In this document: in pieces, positions 1-11,923 of the stretch | How the letters are laid out: every line of letters begins with the position of its first letter | How positions within the stretch are numbered: the stretch's first letter is position 1 | NCBI GenBank assembly: GCA_037043455.1 | Contig: JAWPHD010000089.1 | Location: 1-64,000, forward strand | DNA: 64,000 nt | Direction of reading: 5' to 3' | DNA from: Cyrtodaria siliqua | Taxonomy: Eukaryota; Mollusca; Bivalvia; Adapedonta; Hiatellidae | Notes under the pieces: model-generated | Seen by the model: the letters and a program-made list of their open reading frames with translations, nothing else | The model's database searches: none | Told to the model about the DNA's origin: nothing | Made by a program: the position numbers and the translations under genes

Positions 1-574
1 TTGACTGATTTCAACGTCCTGTGAAAAGCTCCTATCAAACACAATTGGGGAAAAAACTATCTTTTATACTCACTATTCTCAAGTGATATCATTCTCATTT
101 GAAAATTGCTTATTAAATTATTTAGTTTTTTTTAATGCCATTACACTTAAATGTTTGAAAATGGCTAATAAATATTTTCTTAAATACAAAAAAGAAAAAT
201 TGCCTCACGCACTTAAATTCTTTTAATGAACGTTTACAAATGATTTTAAAATTGTTTTAGAAAAAAAAGTAATAGAATTACAGATCTTTTAACAGATGTA
301 GCCACTTTCGTCAAAAGCATTTAATCATTCGTAATAAAAAAAATTAAGAAAAAAACAAACAGAATTGAATTGCTGCTTAATGGCCCTTCACAACATCATT
401 ACGGTTATATAGAGTCATTCCAGAGTCAGTGAGCGGATACAGAGGAATCCAGGTTCCCCCATTTTTACTATCAAACATTTCTCTGAATCTTTAACATGCC
501 TGGAGGATAAATACCTGTACAAAGCACCACCCGCTTTATGGCCCCATCTGACAAACAAAGCAGTGTGGTTGAGT
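1..574. other. No feature seen
   Basis: AT-rich unique-looking DNA. No ORF, TIR or tandem repeat recognised. Probably intron 2 of the Ig gene. Confidence 0.4.
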
Positions 575-755
575 GACTTAGTCAAGGTCACAAGGGTGAC
601 TCTGTCATGGTCAAGGTCACAAGTTTGACTTGATCAAGGTCACAAGTGTGGTTTGCTCAAGGTCACAAGCATGGCTCGGTCAAGGTCACAAGTGTGACTT
701 GGTCAAGATCACAAGTGAGACTTGGTCAAGATCACAAGTGAGACTTGGTCAACTT
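575..755 (+). repeat. ~25-bp tandem repeat, TCAAGGTCA array
   Basis: Seven degenerate units of form (g/t)gact(t)ggTCAAGGTCACAAG. Five keep TCAAGGTCA, two have TCAAGATCA. TCAAGGTCA is the extended half-site of NR5A/FTZ-F1 and ERR-type nuclear receptors. Biological use is not shown. Confidence 0.85.
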
Positions 756-759
756 GGCT

Positions 760-1000
760 GAATGGTGTTTTACATCATTTTCAGCACATCTTTAGGCTAT
801 ATAATTATGACAGGTCGATTTTTTAGTTTTGGAGGCAGACCACCCTCTTTTTCCTGGGTATAACTAGTACTGTATACCTCCCACCATCCATAAGAATTGA
901 CACTTTCTCACTTACAAATCGAGCTCCCAGTGGGATTCGAACCTCATCGCATTGAGCGACGAGACGGTGCCGCCCAATATAATAAAGGCAATAATTAATG
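760..1000 (-). mobile_element. tRNA-derived SINE, family 2 (inverted)
   Basis: Same family as 29614-29862. In this orientation the tail GTGTTTTACATCATTTTC comes first, then GGCAGACCACC, CTCCCACCATCCATAAG, CGAGCTCCCAGTGGGATTCGAACC (B box side). The A-box half has diverged. Confidence 0.8.
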
Positions 1001-1109
1001 ACGGCAGCTGCTGAAATTGCAACTTTGGGGTTATGAGGCAGGCACACTTCCACCAGGCAACGAGATTCATGAAGTATAAGCAGTAAATATTAATGAGCCC
1101 AACATACAG

Positions 1110-1579
1110 CATGTTGAATTATGAAACCATAGTAACTGTTTATTAAAAATTAAGCCTTTCATTCAAACTATAAAATTTTCAATAGATATTAAGCATCTTG
1201 TTTTATTATCTTGTTATTAATGATCCTTAATTGCTATAAAGGTAATATTTCCAAGATGGTTGATTTAACTAAATGCTTTAGTTCATCTACTTCAGTAATT
1301 AACTTACCCTAAGGTTTAGCAGATTCTATAATACATTTTCACTTAGCAGTCTTAAAAGTCTGTTGTTTTTTGGACAAAAACCAAATGTGTGTTCGACACT
1401 TACTGTAAAGGTTAAAGGAATTAACTCAGGGCTTGCACTTTTGGGCTCTTTTCATTGGGAATATTAACTTGTGTCAGTTTCATTGATATTGAGAAAATAT
1501 CAACGTTACTAAACACTCCTAAGCAAGGAAGCTATTACCTGTAAACAAGCTTAAAACTGGGTTCTTTCAAAGAAGCCCC
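1110..1579. other. No feature seen
   Basis: AT-rich, no supported gene or repeat. Confidence 0.4.
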
Positions 1580-1968
1580 GCATAGTTTCCGGGCAAGAAC
1601 AGGGCCACTGTTTATGCAGGCAGAGCAGTAAATCCCCCTGCCCCCACCCCCATCCATCTTTTCATCCAAAATTCATGTTCATTGTGTCATATTTGAAATG
1701 TTCTTTAAAAGTCTTCATTATCATCCCTGTATTGTTTCTTGTGCTACTTGCCTGGTGGCAGAAAACAATGATCATGGCTCCAGCGAACAATGGAGTGTTT
1801 ACAATAGAATTTGCAGCAACTCTGCAGTTCTGCATGTGAGAAGGATCTAGGCCCCTTCTCCATATTTTTATCTCGATATAAATGGAGAGTGGACCTGAAA
1901 TGTTCATTCCTGTTGGTGCCATATAACCTTTTTTGTGTTGGTGTGCCGTAAAACCCCAATTCAACTCA
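1580..1968 (+). mobile_element. SINE-like dispersed repeat, older copy
   Basis: Homologous end to end with 52550-52949: shares 'GAATTTGCAGCAACTCTGCAG', GGCTCCAGCG, ATTTT(T)ATCTCGAT and the 3' end GTGTTGGTGTGCCGTAAAAC. Target-site duplication not recognisable here. Confidence 0.75.
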
Positions 1969-1969
1969 A

Positions 1970-3196
1970 AAATCGTTCAAAAGGAAAAACATAAAAGAAA
2001 TGGAATTGTTTCCTGACTTTGGGAGGAAAACATACTTTTTACCTATGGGAAGGGCTTTGTGGGAACTGGGTCGATAATTGGTCCCAAAAGATGTGAAATA
2101 AGAGACCTGTAGCTGAAAATGATTGTTTTTCAATTGTAGTACTAGTCAAATTTACGAAGTCTTCCACATGATGGTAGGTCATACGCATTGGACACTGCAA
2201 ATATCTTACGATGGAAACCGATAATCCACGTCTGAATCTGTCACTTATTATCGCATCAATTTGCATAACTCAAACTTGGGGATACCTATTCGATAATTGT
2301 CTGGGCTAGTTTAATTGATGTCCGAGACTGATTTGCAAACATTCGGATCTAGTCCTGACCTCTCTCAGATACAGACATTATCGCCACCTGCTTGTTGTGT
2401 TTTGCCCCTATATAAATCCTTTAAACATTGTCAACTTTTAATTCAGGACATAAAAAACCACATCTTTTCCATTGTCTGTAAGACGATATTATTTTTTTAC
2501 AAAGTGATACCCAAATTAGGTACGTTAAATGCTCGTTAGATAAAATCATTAATTGCTGTAGATAATGTTACAAGCCTATATATTAGCGCTATATGTAGAG
2601 GTCATGTTTAAAGGGACTGTTGGCAATTATGGGCAGTTGTGGGAAGTCTAGAAATCAATTTAAGGACTGGTAGTGAATAAAAGACTGATATTTATGGAGT
2701 GAGAAAAGTTTTCAGAAGTAGCACCCATATACCCTATTTTGGCCTAAGTATTAAGAAAAAGAAAACAGTTTATTCAACTTGATATAAAAATACCATGAAA
2801 GGGAAGCTAATTAATTCATTTTTGATATTCAGATTTGATCTTTTTTTTTAGCCAACATTGCTAACCAAGCGTTGAAAATGTAATTCTAACATCTCTTAAT
2901 CTCCCCATACCTTTTAAATTACTTTATCGATTGTCAAAACTATTTGCAAATGTCCAATCAAATGATATTGTACAACTTTTATATTAACTTTCTGAAATGA
3001 ATACATTTTCATGCTAATTCCATTTGAAAACATACAGAACACTGGAATAATTGAGAATTCAAGGATTAATCAATTTATTATTTTTTTAATAGTGAAATGA
3101 ATGAATTTTACACATATTAACACATCTAGCTGCGGGCTAAAATTAGTTACCATACTTTTAACAATCCTATTTTCATCATTAGTTCTAAGTAAGAAG
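1970..3196. other. Mostly featureless
   Basis: A fragment starting AAAGGGACTGTTGGCAAT at 2612 resembles the 50072 element's end. Short ORFs either side of 2.3 kb are not convincing as exons. Confidence 0.35.
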
Positions 3197-3199
3197 TAA

Positions 3200-3449
3200 G
3201 GCCTAAAAAAAAACACATGTGTTTCCGGTGGCCTGACCGACCCTATTTTATTTTATGAAAAAAAAAATTAAAAAAAATTGTTCTAAACAATGATTTATCC
3301 CAATATATCGAGGTAAACTGAGATCACAGAGAAACTTTCAGTTGTATCATCAACTTGTATGGGGTTTATGAGATAAATACATGTAGAATCTCACAATATC
3401 TTGCCTCCAAAAAAACACAAAAAAAAAAAAACGAAAATACCTACTGGCC
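3200..3449. mobile_element. PIF/Harbinger-like MITE
   Basis: TAA at 3197-3199 and 3450-3452 flank GGCCTAAAAAAAAACACATG plus TGTTTCCGG at the left and CTACTGGCC at the right. Internal GACCGACCCTATTTT is shared with the copies at 31262, 33902, 56278 and 57324. Confidence 0.65.
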
Positions 3450-3452
3450 TAA

Positions 3453-4370
3453 TATGAATTCAGAGCTGTAGATAAGCCGAGTTTTGAGTATTTTACTCAT
3501 ACTTTTTTTACAAAAACCCTAATTTTTTTTACCCATCAACTTACTGCAAAAACTCATAACTTTTAAAAATCATGAGTATTATATTTGTATGTTTTGTCCT
3601 GTGGAACAGTTTATTCAATATTTACATGATGAAAATTGTGTTGCAATCATGTGTCAGTATTAAGGTCATACAGCGATTCTTTTGTTTTTACTTAACTTCC
3701 ATTTAATCAGAATAGTTGTTTCTTTTAAAATATATTAATTCACATCCATTTTGAAAGCATGAACTATTTAAAGCAAGTGTTTACTATGAACATGTTCCAT
3801 TTATACTCATTCATTTTGAATCTGATGAGTAATACACATTGCAGTAATAAATTATCTCCAGCCCTGAATGATTCTGATCAGTGTAGTAATACCTGCACTG
3901 TTACTTGGAAGGAACATCTAAAACAAAACACAATCTTGCAGTATAATGTTTTTTCCACCAATTTATCTCTTTTTACATGATGTAATGTTTGATCGACATC
4001 TGATTAAAATACACACAGTTTCTGTTAAATAACTTGTTGGCTTGCAATATTTTAAACAGTTTATGATGGCATATATTCAAATTATGAATATTTCCAACTT
4101 CCAAGTTTGCCAACAGCGCATTTAAGGCCAAGGATCTGGCTCTAATTATTGATTCAGTTTTCCCCATCTTGAATTTCGGATACAAATTGATATCATAACT
4201 TTATGACTGATTTGAGACATATTGATCAAATTTCTAACTACCAATTACCATATTTCATATTTTGAAACATCTTAAAAATTGAGATACATATTTGTCTGGC
4301 TGGTGATGAAATTGATGCCATCATTTCGACAGCTTTCTAATTTCTAACAAGAAGCAGCAGCCAACAGCAA
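3453..4370. other. No feature seen
   Basis: AT-rich, with small ORFs lacking any protein-like pattern. Confidence 0.4.
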
Positions 4371-4914
4371 CAGGGTATCCACAGGAATCTCCAAATAAAA
4401 TTCCATGATATTTCCCTGATTTTTCCCTTGGGTTTCCATGATTAAGATAAGAAAATTTACGACCTCCAACCTGCCCTTATAGCCTTAATTACTTACCTTC
4501 ACAACCGAATCTCACAATATATGAGCATAGATCACATAGATTTTTTCCGCATTTTTAAATGTTTATTTCAGATTCATTCCATTTAGGAAAATGAATACCA
4601 TTTAGGCCAAATAAAGAAATATGTTCTGTTTCTGGTAACCCAACCGACCCTATTTTTTGCCGGCGACCGTAATTTTTTTGGAAGACGACGATGACGCAGG
4701 GGCACAGACTAACTCTATTGCCAGCCGGGTTAGAATTTTTAGGGGCCCAGCCCAAAAGTTAGGGGCCCAACAAAATATTATTTTATTTTACCTCCCTGGT
4801 GCATAATTTATGAACAATTACATGCATTTACTCCGTGTTTATTGAATATCATAAACAACATTACTGATCATTACAAGTCCAAGTTATCTATTTAATTATA
4901 AAATAGAATTGTTA

Positions 4915-5641
4915 GGCCATATAAAATTAATTCCCAGTTTATCATCCCCGCTCGCCCCGACTATAATTTTATGCCGACCCGACAATTTTTTTTTTTTTTT
5001 TTTTTTTTTTAAAAATAATGTCCAGATTGTGGTGTATTGTTCTGAATGTGAAAAAAACAAGAGTCCTGTATTGTAAACATGTGGTGAAAGGAAAGAAAAG
5101 AACTGATTTGCTTCAAATCATAGCTGACCTACAATATACATGTGGTTCTGTCCTTCAAGATGTTGAAACAGAGGACAATCATATTTTACATTCGGTATTT
5201 GTTAGAAAAAATGTAACTTGTGACATGTCAGTGGAACTACCATATTTTTCTGCTGGCTTCGAATCGGTAGGTTATTACTGTGTTTCGTCAATGACCTTGT
5301 AGAACCAAATGATAAATATCCCGTAATTTTGTGAGTTGTGCCTATCTGGCAAACAGTCATTCGTAAATAAAAGGGGAACTGTTTCAAACAAGAAGAAGTA
5401 AGTTATATTGAGAAATTCAACTTTTAAAACTCACATACATGGTAGTTTATATCATTATAAATACAAATGTATGCTATAGCAGTGACAATTGGTAATAAAG
5501 AGAGTGTTCAAAACATAATAATTCTGGTTATTAATATTTTTGTGATGTTTGATGTCATCTCAGGAATAAAAAAAATAAAATAAAATTGCACCCCCCGCCC
5601 CAAAACTGGGATGATAAACTGGGAATTAATTTGATATTGCC
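4915..5641. mobile_element. MITE with ~40-bp TIRs, GGCC type
   Basis: Left GGCCATATAAAATTAATTCC then CAGTTTATCATCCC; right inverted GGCAATATCAAATTAATTCC then CAGTTTATCATCCC. Flanks TTA and TAA. Internal poly(T) at 4987-5010. Same superfamily as the 18546-27684 element. Confidence 0.85.
5018..5302 (+). CDS. 94-codon ORF inside a MITE, unknown
   Basis: Open frame beginning MSRLWCIVLNVKKTRVLYC then KHVVKGKKR, lying wholly inside the TIR element. Six Cys, basic N-terminal third, no low complexity. Such an ORF in a short TIR element could be a remnant of a transposase zinc-binding part, but I recognise no family, and there is no evidence of expression. Confidence 0.25.
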   Translation: MSRLWCIVLNVKKTRVLYCKHVVKGKKRTDLLQIIADLQYTCGSVLQDVETEDNHILHSVFVRKNVTCDMSVELPYFSAGFESVGYYCVSSMTL

Positions 5642-5812
5642 TAAAATCAGTTTTCTGAGGACTATGAAATGATATATATTTTTAAATACACTTATTTTGC
5701 GATGAGACAAATTTAAGTTTTGGTGGTGGGGTGGGCGTGGGGCTTTTTAGGATTAGCGAAACTCCTATAGTGAAAACCTAGAACAACTAATAAAATGCAT
5801 TTACAGTTGCTG

Positions 5813-5960
5813 CCACGCGGATTACGACTAATCACACACAACGCAGGGATTTTATCTCACCGCGGACACACTGATTTTGTCCCCGCGATCGGCGGACAGT
5901 CAACTCAACGCGGGGACAATAACTTTTGACCACCGCGACACCTGGTGTGAAATCGCAGGC
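5813..5960. other. CpG-rich patch
   Basis: Short stretch with many CG dinucleotides (CCGCGGACA, CCCGCGATCGGCGGAC, CGCGGGGAC) in otherwise AT-rich DNA, inside the 4371-6539 element. No ORF assigned. Confidence 0.4.
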
Positions 5961-6539
5961 CATCGCCGCAATTTACCTTCAGTATGATATCAATGTACAC
6001 TTTTGCAGTCAATTTAATGCATTATTATTCAATAACTATTAAAAAATCGAAGCAGAAGACAATTTTATTTTGTTTTCGGAAAATTCAAATGCCAGGATAA
6101 TGTATTCACGATAGTTATATGGCGGTTCCTATTACCAACTTCGCGGTGAATGAACATAAAATTCAATTAGTAATTCTTATACTGGAAATTAGAATTATAT
6201 TTTTAATTAATCGTTATTTGTAACACATTTTACTATTCTGCTGTTGATTGGGTTCTTTAGGCAGAAATAATACGACAAAATTGTAACGAATTCCGGGTCA
6301 TAAGCTACCGTAGTTTTTTTTTGTGGCATTAAACTTTTTATAACTGTTGCATTAATAACAGTCTATTAAATCATTTTTAGAATTATTTTATTATTAGAAT
6401 TTTGTGTTTCTGTATTTCAAGAACCTCATTACTGAATGTCAAGTAAAACCTCAATGAGTTCTGATTTTTGCATTATTTTCAAATTTCCCCGATTTTCCCT
6501 GTAGGGAATTTATTTTTGCCATTTTCTGTGGCCACCCTG

Positions 6540-7146
6540 AGCAAGATCACCCATCGCTAATTAATTATTAAAATTTGACTTGTGAACTCTCTGTGTGTGA
6601 AGTTATAAGGACTGTGAAGTGAGTAACCCGGGTCTCACAGACGTGGACGCGGCCACGGTAAATATAGACGATTTTACAGGAGAGCCTGTTTACTGATATA
6701 ACATTACATTATGCGAGGCCCTGCATCAATTTCATCAAACAAGTTTAATAAATTTAATATCTGACAGACACGAATGTCAATATTAAACAGAAACAAATGC
6801 AAGATTCTATTTATCACAGAACTCCAAAAATGCCACATTATGTACATTTATTAATGGAACTGCCTATATATATATGTATATCGTTTCGTATGATGATGTC
6901 GTAATTTCCTTAATCTGGTATTTCATTGGTTAATTTTTGGAACTCAACAAGGCAGTTGCACACCAAGCTGAACTCATTTGCATATATATTACACTAGTGT
7001 ATTTATAATAATGATCTTTATGTCATGGCTTTATTACACTCCCACACCGTAAGTTTTGTGATACAATGGAATCCAGATACATCCTCCTCTTGCTATAAAT
7101 AATCATTCATGAAATCAAAAAGAAAGCTTTGTTGCAGCATCCCAAT
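6540..7146. other. No feature seen
   Basis: Short CpG-containing patch at 6620-6660, otherwise unremarkable. Confidence 0.35.
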
Positions 7147-7198
7147 ATTCTCCTGCAGCATGCATTATTCACATTCTCCTGCAGCATGCATTATTCAC
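7147..7198. repeat. 26-bp perfect tandem duplication
   Basis: ATTCTCCTGCAGCATGCATT plus ATTCAC repeated twice. Confidence 0.9.
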
Positions 7199-7555
7199 AT
7201 ATGTTGAATCGTCAGAACATGCCAAGCTTCCATTACAGCTAGAAATATTTGTGGGAAAAAACGCATTAGGAATTCCGTTACGCAATAGACTGATGCAACA
7301 TGCATAATATATTTACCTGCATGCTTTAATCGTATCAAAATCATACCCTCTACAACATTACGATACTCTCTCCTATCGGAACAGTGTGTTTCTGGATTAA
7401 GTTATTTAGCAGAACTATTTGAAATAAATTGTTCAAGTTGCTACAGTTTTTTGCAAGTTATTTTCAGACATGCACTTATTTTGATCTATTTTTTAAATTA
7501 GATTTCAATCAAACCCCGAGTTTTCCTGTAACACATGGTGTTTTTTCCCTAGTAA

Positions 7556-7780
7556 GGCCATCCTTAAAAAATTGTTGGTTTGCTGCGGTCCGACCTAAAA
7601 AGTTTTAGGTGGGTAGGTAGGTAGGTGAATATTTGTTCTTTTCCAAAGAAAGTAAAAAACATAAGAAATTAAAGTGAAAATATTCTTAAAATAGCAACAA
7701 CAAAAAAAGCAATAATTTGTGTAGGGCTCTTTTTAGTGAGTATGTCGAGCACAGCAAACCAGATTTTTTTAAGGATGGTC
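7556..7780. mobile_element. PIF/Harbinger-like MITE with ~30-bp TIR
   Basis: GGCCATCCTTAAAAAATTG...GGTTTGCTG and inverted GACCATCCTTAAAAAAATC..GGTTTGCTG. TAA on both sides (7553-7555 and 7781-7783). Contains (GGTA)n-like gtgggtaggtaggtaggtg. Confidence 0.85.
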
Positions 7781-7925
7781 TAATTTTATCTAGTTTTTAT
7801 AATTTGCCATGACTTTTTGTAGGCACTGATTCGGGTTTTCTGTTGAAGTGTTCTATTGCTTGGGACTAATTACTGTAGCAATTTTCAGTTTTATTAAGAT
7901 GAAATCATTTTTCAAGAAAGTCACC

Positions 7926-8479
7926 TACCATATTTCCCCTAACAGTAGCGCCCGGGCGCTATACAAAGTTCAAAGGGGGCGCAACTATTGTGGTTCAAAT
8001 TTTCAATACATTTCTCCTCCTTTTCCCCCAACAAATGTTTCCTTATAGAATTAGTATATGGCGATTTTTTACTATGACACCGGTATTGACTAAACCTAAA
8101 CCCGACTGTATGCTGAGTATATCACTGTCATCACCCTGTATCTGTATGATACACATTTCCATCGAACTTGACGATTACCACATGGGTTGGTTGCGTATGA
8201 ATTAAATAATAATAAAAGATAAACTAAATAGTAAATTGAAAGAAAGGAGATAAATAAAAGCGGGTAAATTGTATTGATGATGATAGCACTTAAGGTTTAT
8301 GTCGTAGACCATACCGGTGTCGTAGTAAAAAAAACACTCCCATAATCAAATCCATTAGCGGGGAAAGATGAAATAAAATTATGTTTTTTTAGGAACTTCT
8401 GAATTTTTGAAAAAGGTTTCTTAAAACAGGTTGGGGCGCTTCAATTAGGGAAGGCGCTACTAATAGAGGAAATACTGTA
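7926..8479. mobile_element. TA-flanked MITE (Tc1/mariner-type TSD)
   Basis: TA|CCATATTTCCCCTAACAG then TAGCGCC at the left; inverted TA|CAGTATTTCCTCTATTAG then TAGCGCC at the right. Related ends near 17348-17458 and 36422. Confidence 0.7.
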
Positions 8480-8531
8480 AATAATTAAGTTATTTCAAAA
8501 TTCAGAGCAATGAACTCTTATTCTGCATTAA

Positions 8532-8836
8532 AGGGACATACGGCAATCTTGAAGTATTTGAAATGGGTCTCGGACTTATATATCCAGTATCATTTTTACT
8601 TTTACCCTGGTTACATTTAAATAAATCAAATTTTAAGTATTCACTATTTCGTCTTATTATACTATAAGTTGTAATTTATTATTGGTGCAATAATATCAAA
8701 AATTAATAATATGCAAAAACAAATGGCTAAATACAATTCTTATAATTAACATTAATGATTAAACAAATGCAATTTATGCAGTAAAACTAACGGGACGCCG
8801 CTAGTTTTTAAAAAATCAAGATTGCCATGTGTCCCT
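8532..8836. mobile_element. TTAA-flanked MITE, AGGGACA family
   Basis: TTAA at 8528-8531 and 8837-8840; ends AGGGACATACGGCAATCTTG and inverted AGGGACACATGGCAATCTTG. TTAA duplication is the mark of piggyBac/Kolobok-type transposition. Other copies: 10695-12097 (interrupted, inverted) and 49732-50062. Confidence 0.85.
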
Positions 8837-9076
8837 TTAAAGGAAAGCAATTTTTTTCTTGATTTTTTTTTTTTTTAAGTAACTTAATCCCGTTATGAAA
8901 CTCCCCCGACTGCCTAATAAGGATCTGAAAACTGCTCATAAGACTTAAAAGAGGTCAAGACAGATCAACCTTCTGATTGGACAAAACACATTTCTGCCAA
9001 CAAAATCGTTTGGTATCGAAATCTACCATTCTCAATATCTCTATTATTTTTACTACTGAAACACATGTACCTTATT

Positions 9077-9260
9077 CAGGGGCGTACCTGAGCATACGCA
9101 CTGACGCACGTGCGTACAGGCTATTAAAGAAGCAAACAAATAAAAAAGGCTCAAAATGCGAAAAATGCAATAAAAACTGAAGGTATAGTGAGGTTAGGCA
9201 CATTTGTGAATCCAAAACTCGATGGTGCGTATACCTAATTTAGCCACAGGAACGCCCCTG
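9077..9260. mobile_element. hAT-like MITE, 5-bp TSD TTATT
   Basis: CAGGGGCGTACCTG at the left, inverted CAGGGGCGTTCCTG at the right, TTATT on both sides (9072-9076 and 9261-9265). 184 bp. Confidence 0.88.
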
Positions 9261-9265
9261 TTATT

Positions 9266-9963
9266 CGACCTAATTATTGCTTCCGGAATGAACAGAAAAT
9301 AGAGCTGATCAAACCTATGTCATTTAACCTAGACTCATCTCTTAGAATATAACAGAGGCTTTGGATCTCTCTTGAAAAATTAGAAGGTGAGTGACTTTGT
9401 AGTTTTCTCAACGTGTTTGAAAATAATGATGCAAAGGGAGATCACTCACAAATCTCTGTGCACTTTAAAGGACAATTATTTGATGACTCAGAAATGCGCT
9501 TACTTGCGGTTATAGAGCCATGTGTGGTAATATTAGGTCGAATCCGGTAGCAAGAATCAAATACTCCGAAAAACGATTTATCGTTTATTGTTGCAAGCGT
9601 GTTTTGTTTAGAAATACTGTTAAATTATTTCTACCCTAATTTGGTCATACAATGATGAAGTGGATTTCCTCTCTTTACTTTCATTTTTCCCTGGCATTAT
9701 TAGGGTTTATCACTTTGGTAAATGAAAACAAAAGTTGAAATTATTATGAAGTATGCAGTTGTTTTCGCAATTCTATTCGCGATTCTATTCGCGATTCTAT
9801 TCATTATATCTCCGCTTATCTGTTCATGAATATTTATTTGATGGAAGTCGAATCTGCGGTGACCTCTTAATACAAAGCATTCGGATTTTAGAAGGGAGAG
9901 AATCAAAGTGTGATAAGGATCGGATTTAAATAAGACAATGTTCACCACAGTAATTCATATGTC
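9266..9963. other. Mostly featureless
   Basis: Three copies of GCGATTCTATTC (12 bp) at 9766-9800 are the only structure seen. Confidence 0.4.
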
Positions 9964-9975
9964 AAACAAAAACAG

Positions 9976-10198
9976 CGCTGTGGTCTAGTGGTAGAGCGTT
10001 GGACCCATGATCCAAAAGTCGTGGGTTCGATTCCCGTCATTGCCATATGCGTTGTGTCCCTGAGCAAGACACTTTATCTGCATGGCTTAGTACTGGTTCT
10101 ACCCAGGAAGACATCGAGAGTGATTCAAAATAAGTTCATAGAGCTTTCGTTACATAGAGCTTTCGTTACAATCGATGTAAAATAAATAAGTTTAAACT
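9976..10198 (+). mobile_element. tRNA-derived SINE with 12-bp TSD
   Basis: Head with A box TGGTCTAGTGGTAGAGCG, anticodon stem TTGGA/TCCAA around CAT, B box GGGTTCGATTCC; body CCCTGAGCAAGACACTTTAT and TACTGGTTCTACCCAGG. A 16-bp internal duplication (AGAGCTTTCGTTACAT) lies near the end. Flanked by AAACAAAAACAG at 9964-9975 and 10199-10210, proof of LINE-type insertion. Confidence 0.93.
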
Positions 10199-10834
10199 AA
10201 ACAAAAACAGACACTGATCACTGTACATCAAGATAGAAGATTCCTGAGCAATAGGGGTGCCAGTAATGTTGGACTGACACTGTGGATTCATCCAATACTA
10301 CAAAGACAGAACCCCTAGTGAGACTATACTCAGATCCTGAGCATGTGCCAAACTTCTACAGTAAAGTAGTAGAAGAACATGCAGAAAAACAACACAAACA
10401 AATTAAACCGAAAAATAAATACCACAGTAGGTCAATACATAATACATAGTGATGAATTATTCTTATATAAGCTATCAGAAATATGGCAATCTATTACTTA
10501 TAAATACTATTGTCAAATACAGTCATTCTCTCTGTCTGCTCTCCACCCACTCTAGGGACAGCTCTAAATAACTGTATGTGCTGACGAGACAAACTTTGAT
10601 TTTCTTCAGCAATAATTGAAACTATCGCTTTCTCAATAATCTTTTAAAAATCATGAACAATCCAGTTTATCACCATGTTACACATTTGTCTTGAAGGGAC
10701 ACATGGCAATCTAGATTTTTTTAAAAACTCATGGCAACCTGTAGTTTTTCTACATTAAACTTGCATTTGTTCAATCATTAATATTAATTATAAGAATAGA
10801 ATAAAGCATATTTTTTTTGCATATTATTAACGAT

Positions 10835-11923
10835 CTGGGCTCTTCATTGGACCAAAAAATGTTTAGCCATTTTGGCTAAACCACCTCAATTTTCTTTAGC
10901 CAATGGGATTTTTGTTTAGCCATTTTTGGCTAAGCTTTTTTAGCAATTTTAGCAGAATTTAATACAATTTCCGATTACATATTTGCAGTGTTCTCCCCAG
11001 GCTTTTAAGGCATGTCGCATTTAACATGCCTTCACAGCCAAAATGCTTTGCAACATGCCTTAATTTTGAAAAGACATGTAATACATTTTAATTATTTCAT
11101 TTTTGTTTAGCTTAAATAAGTTTAAATCACAATATATAGAATCACTAGCCTATTTCTTATATAGATCAAGTGTCTTTCTGACAAACTACCCATACATATA
11201 GGGGTCTGCTACAAGGTTACACTCTGAAGCATATTTTCTCTGATAAAAACGACATGCCTTGGGAAATTCCTGGGGAGAACACTGATTTGTATAATTTTCT
11301 TATCATTAATATATATGTATATATATTAAACCAAGTTGGGAACGATATTAATTCTTTGACAGTTTCTAACAGTTAGATGGTTACATGAACATGGTTAAAA
11401 CTTGATTTTAATATGTTGCCTCTATTTTCACCAATGCCTCTATTATTTGTCACAGTTGGGGACATATGTACCAATGATTAATGTTGTAAGAAAACATAAT
11501 TTTAAGCATACATACAGGTTCATTTTTATGACCTTTTTATATGTTAGTGCTTCGTGAAACCCTTCAATCAATCAAGCAATCAAGCAATCAAGAAAGCAAC
11601 CAAGCATGTACCCATGATGGAAAAAACGGATGACACAGTTATCGTTCTGTTTTGTGTGGCCCACGCATGCAATTGTCGTAACAGTCTATAGATTTTAGCT
11701 CTTCTGTAAACACCGAGAACCCGTCAAGGATTTTTCAGAAAAACATGGCCGCGCCCACGAACTTGTTCCTTTCACTACTTTCGCCAATTTCGCCAATACC
11801 AGCCGTCAATTTACATGGGTTAAAATGACTTTAGCCAAATTGGTGAAAGTACTTGACAAAAGTTTCACCATTTGCAATTGGATTTCGCCTATGGCGACTG
11901 GCGAAGACAAATGAAGAGCCCAG
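10835..11923. mobile_element. TIR element CTGGGCTCTTCATT, middle layer
   Basis: Ends CTGGGCTCTTCATTGG and inverted CTGGGCTCTTCATTTG. Interior repeats TTTAGCCA..TGGCTAA motifs. Flanks are degenerate, so TSD length is not clear. Contains the 10986-11284 element. Confidence 0.75.
10986..11284. mobile_element. hAT-like MITE, 5-bp TSD ATTTG, inner layer
   Basis: Perfect 16-bp TIR CAGTGTTCTCCCCAGG, flanked by ATTTG at 10981-10985 and 11285-11289. Subterminal AAGGCATG/CATGCCTT inverted repeat. 299 bp. Confidence 0.92.

Larger units (their letters stand above)
4371..6539. mobile_element. hAT-like element with 5-bp TSD, enlarged by insertions
   Basis: Left end CAGGGTATCCACAGGAATC, right end inverted CAGGGTGGCCACAG. 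AGCAA flanks both ends (4366-4370 and 6540-6544). Subterminal TTTCCCTGATTTTTCCC (left) and CCCCGATTTTCCCTGTAGGG (right). Same family as 59709-60422. Interior holds a MITE (4915-5641) and a CpG-rich stretch (5813-5960). Confidence 0.75.

Noticed and set aside
6840..6900. Palindromic TATATA stretch as promoter
   Set aside because: Simple AT repeats are common throughout; no adjacent gene.
9976..10050. Functional tRNA-Met gene
   Set aside because: tRNA-like head is followed by a SINE body and flanked by a 12-bp TSD; acceptor stem poorly paired. Same for 22894, 29614, 37253 and 45440.
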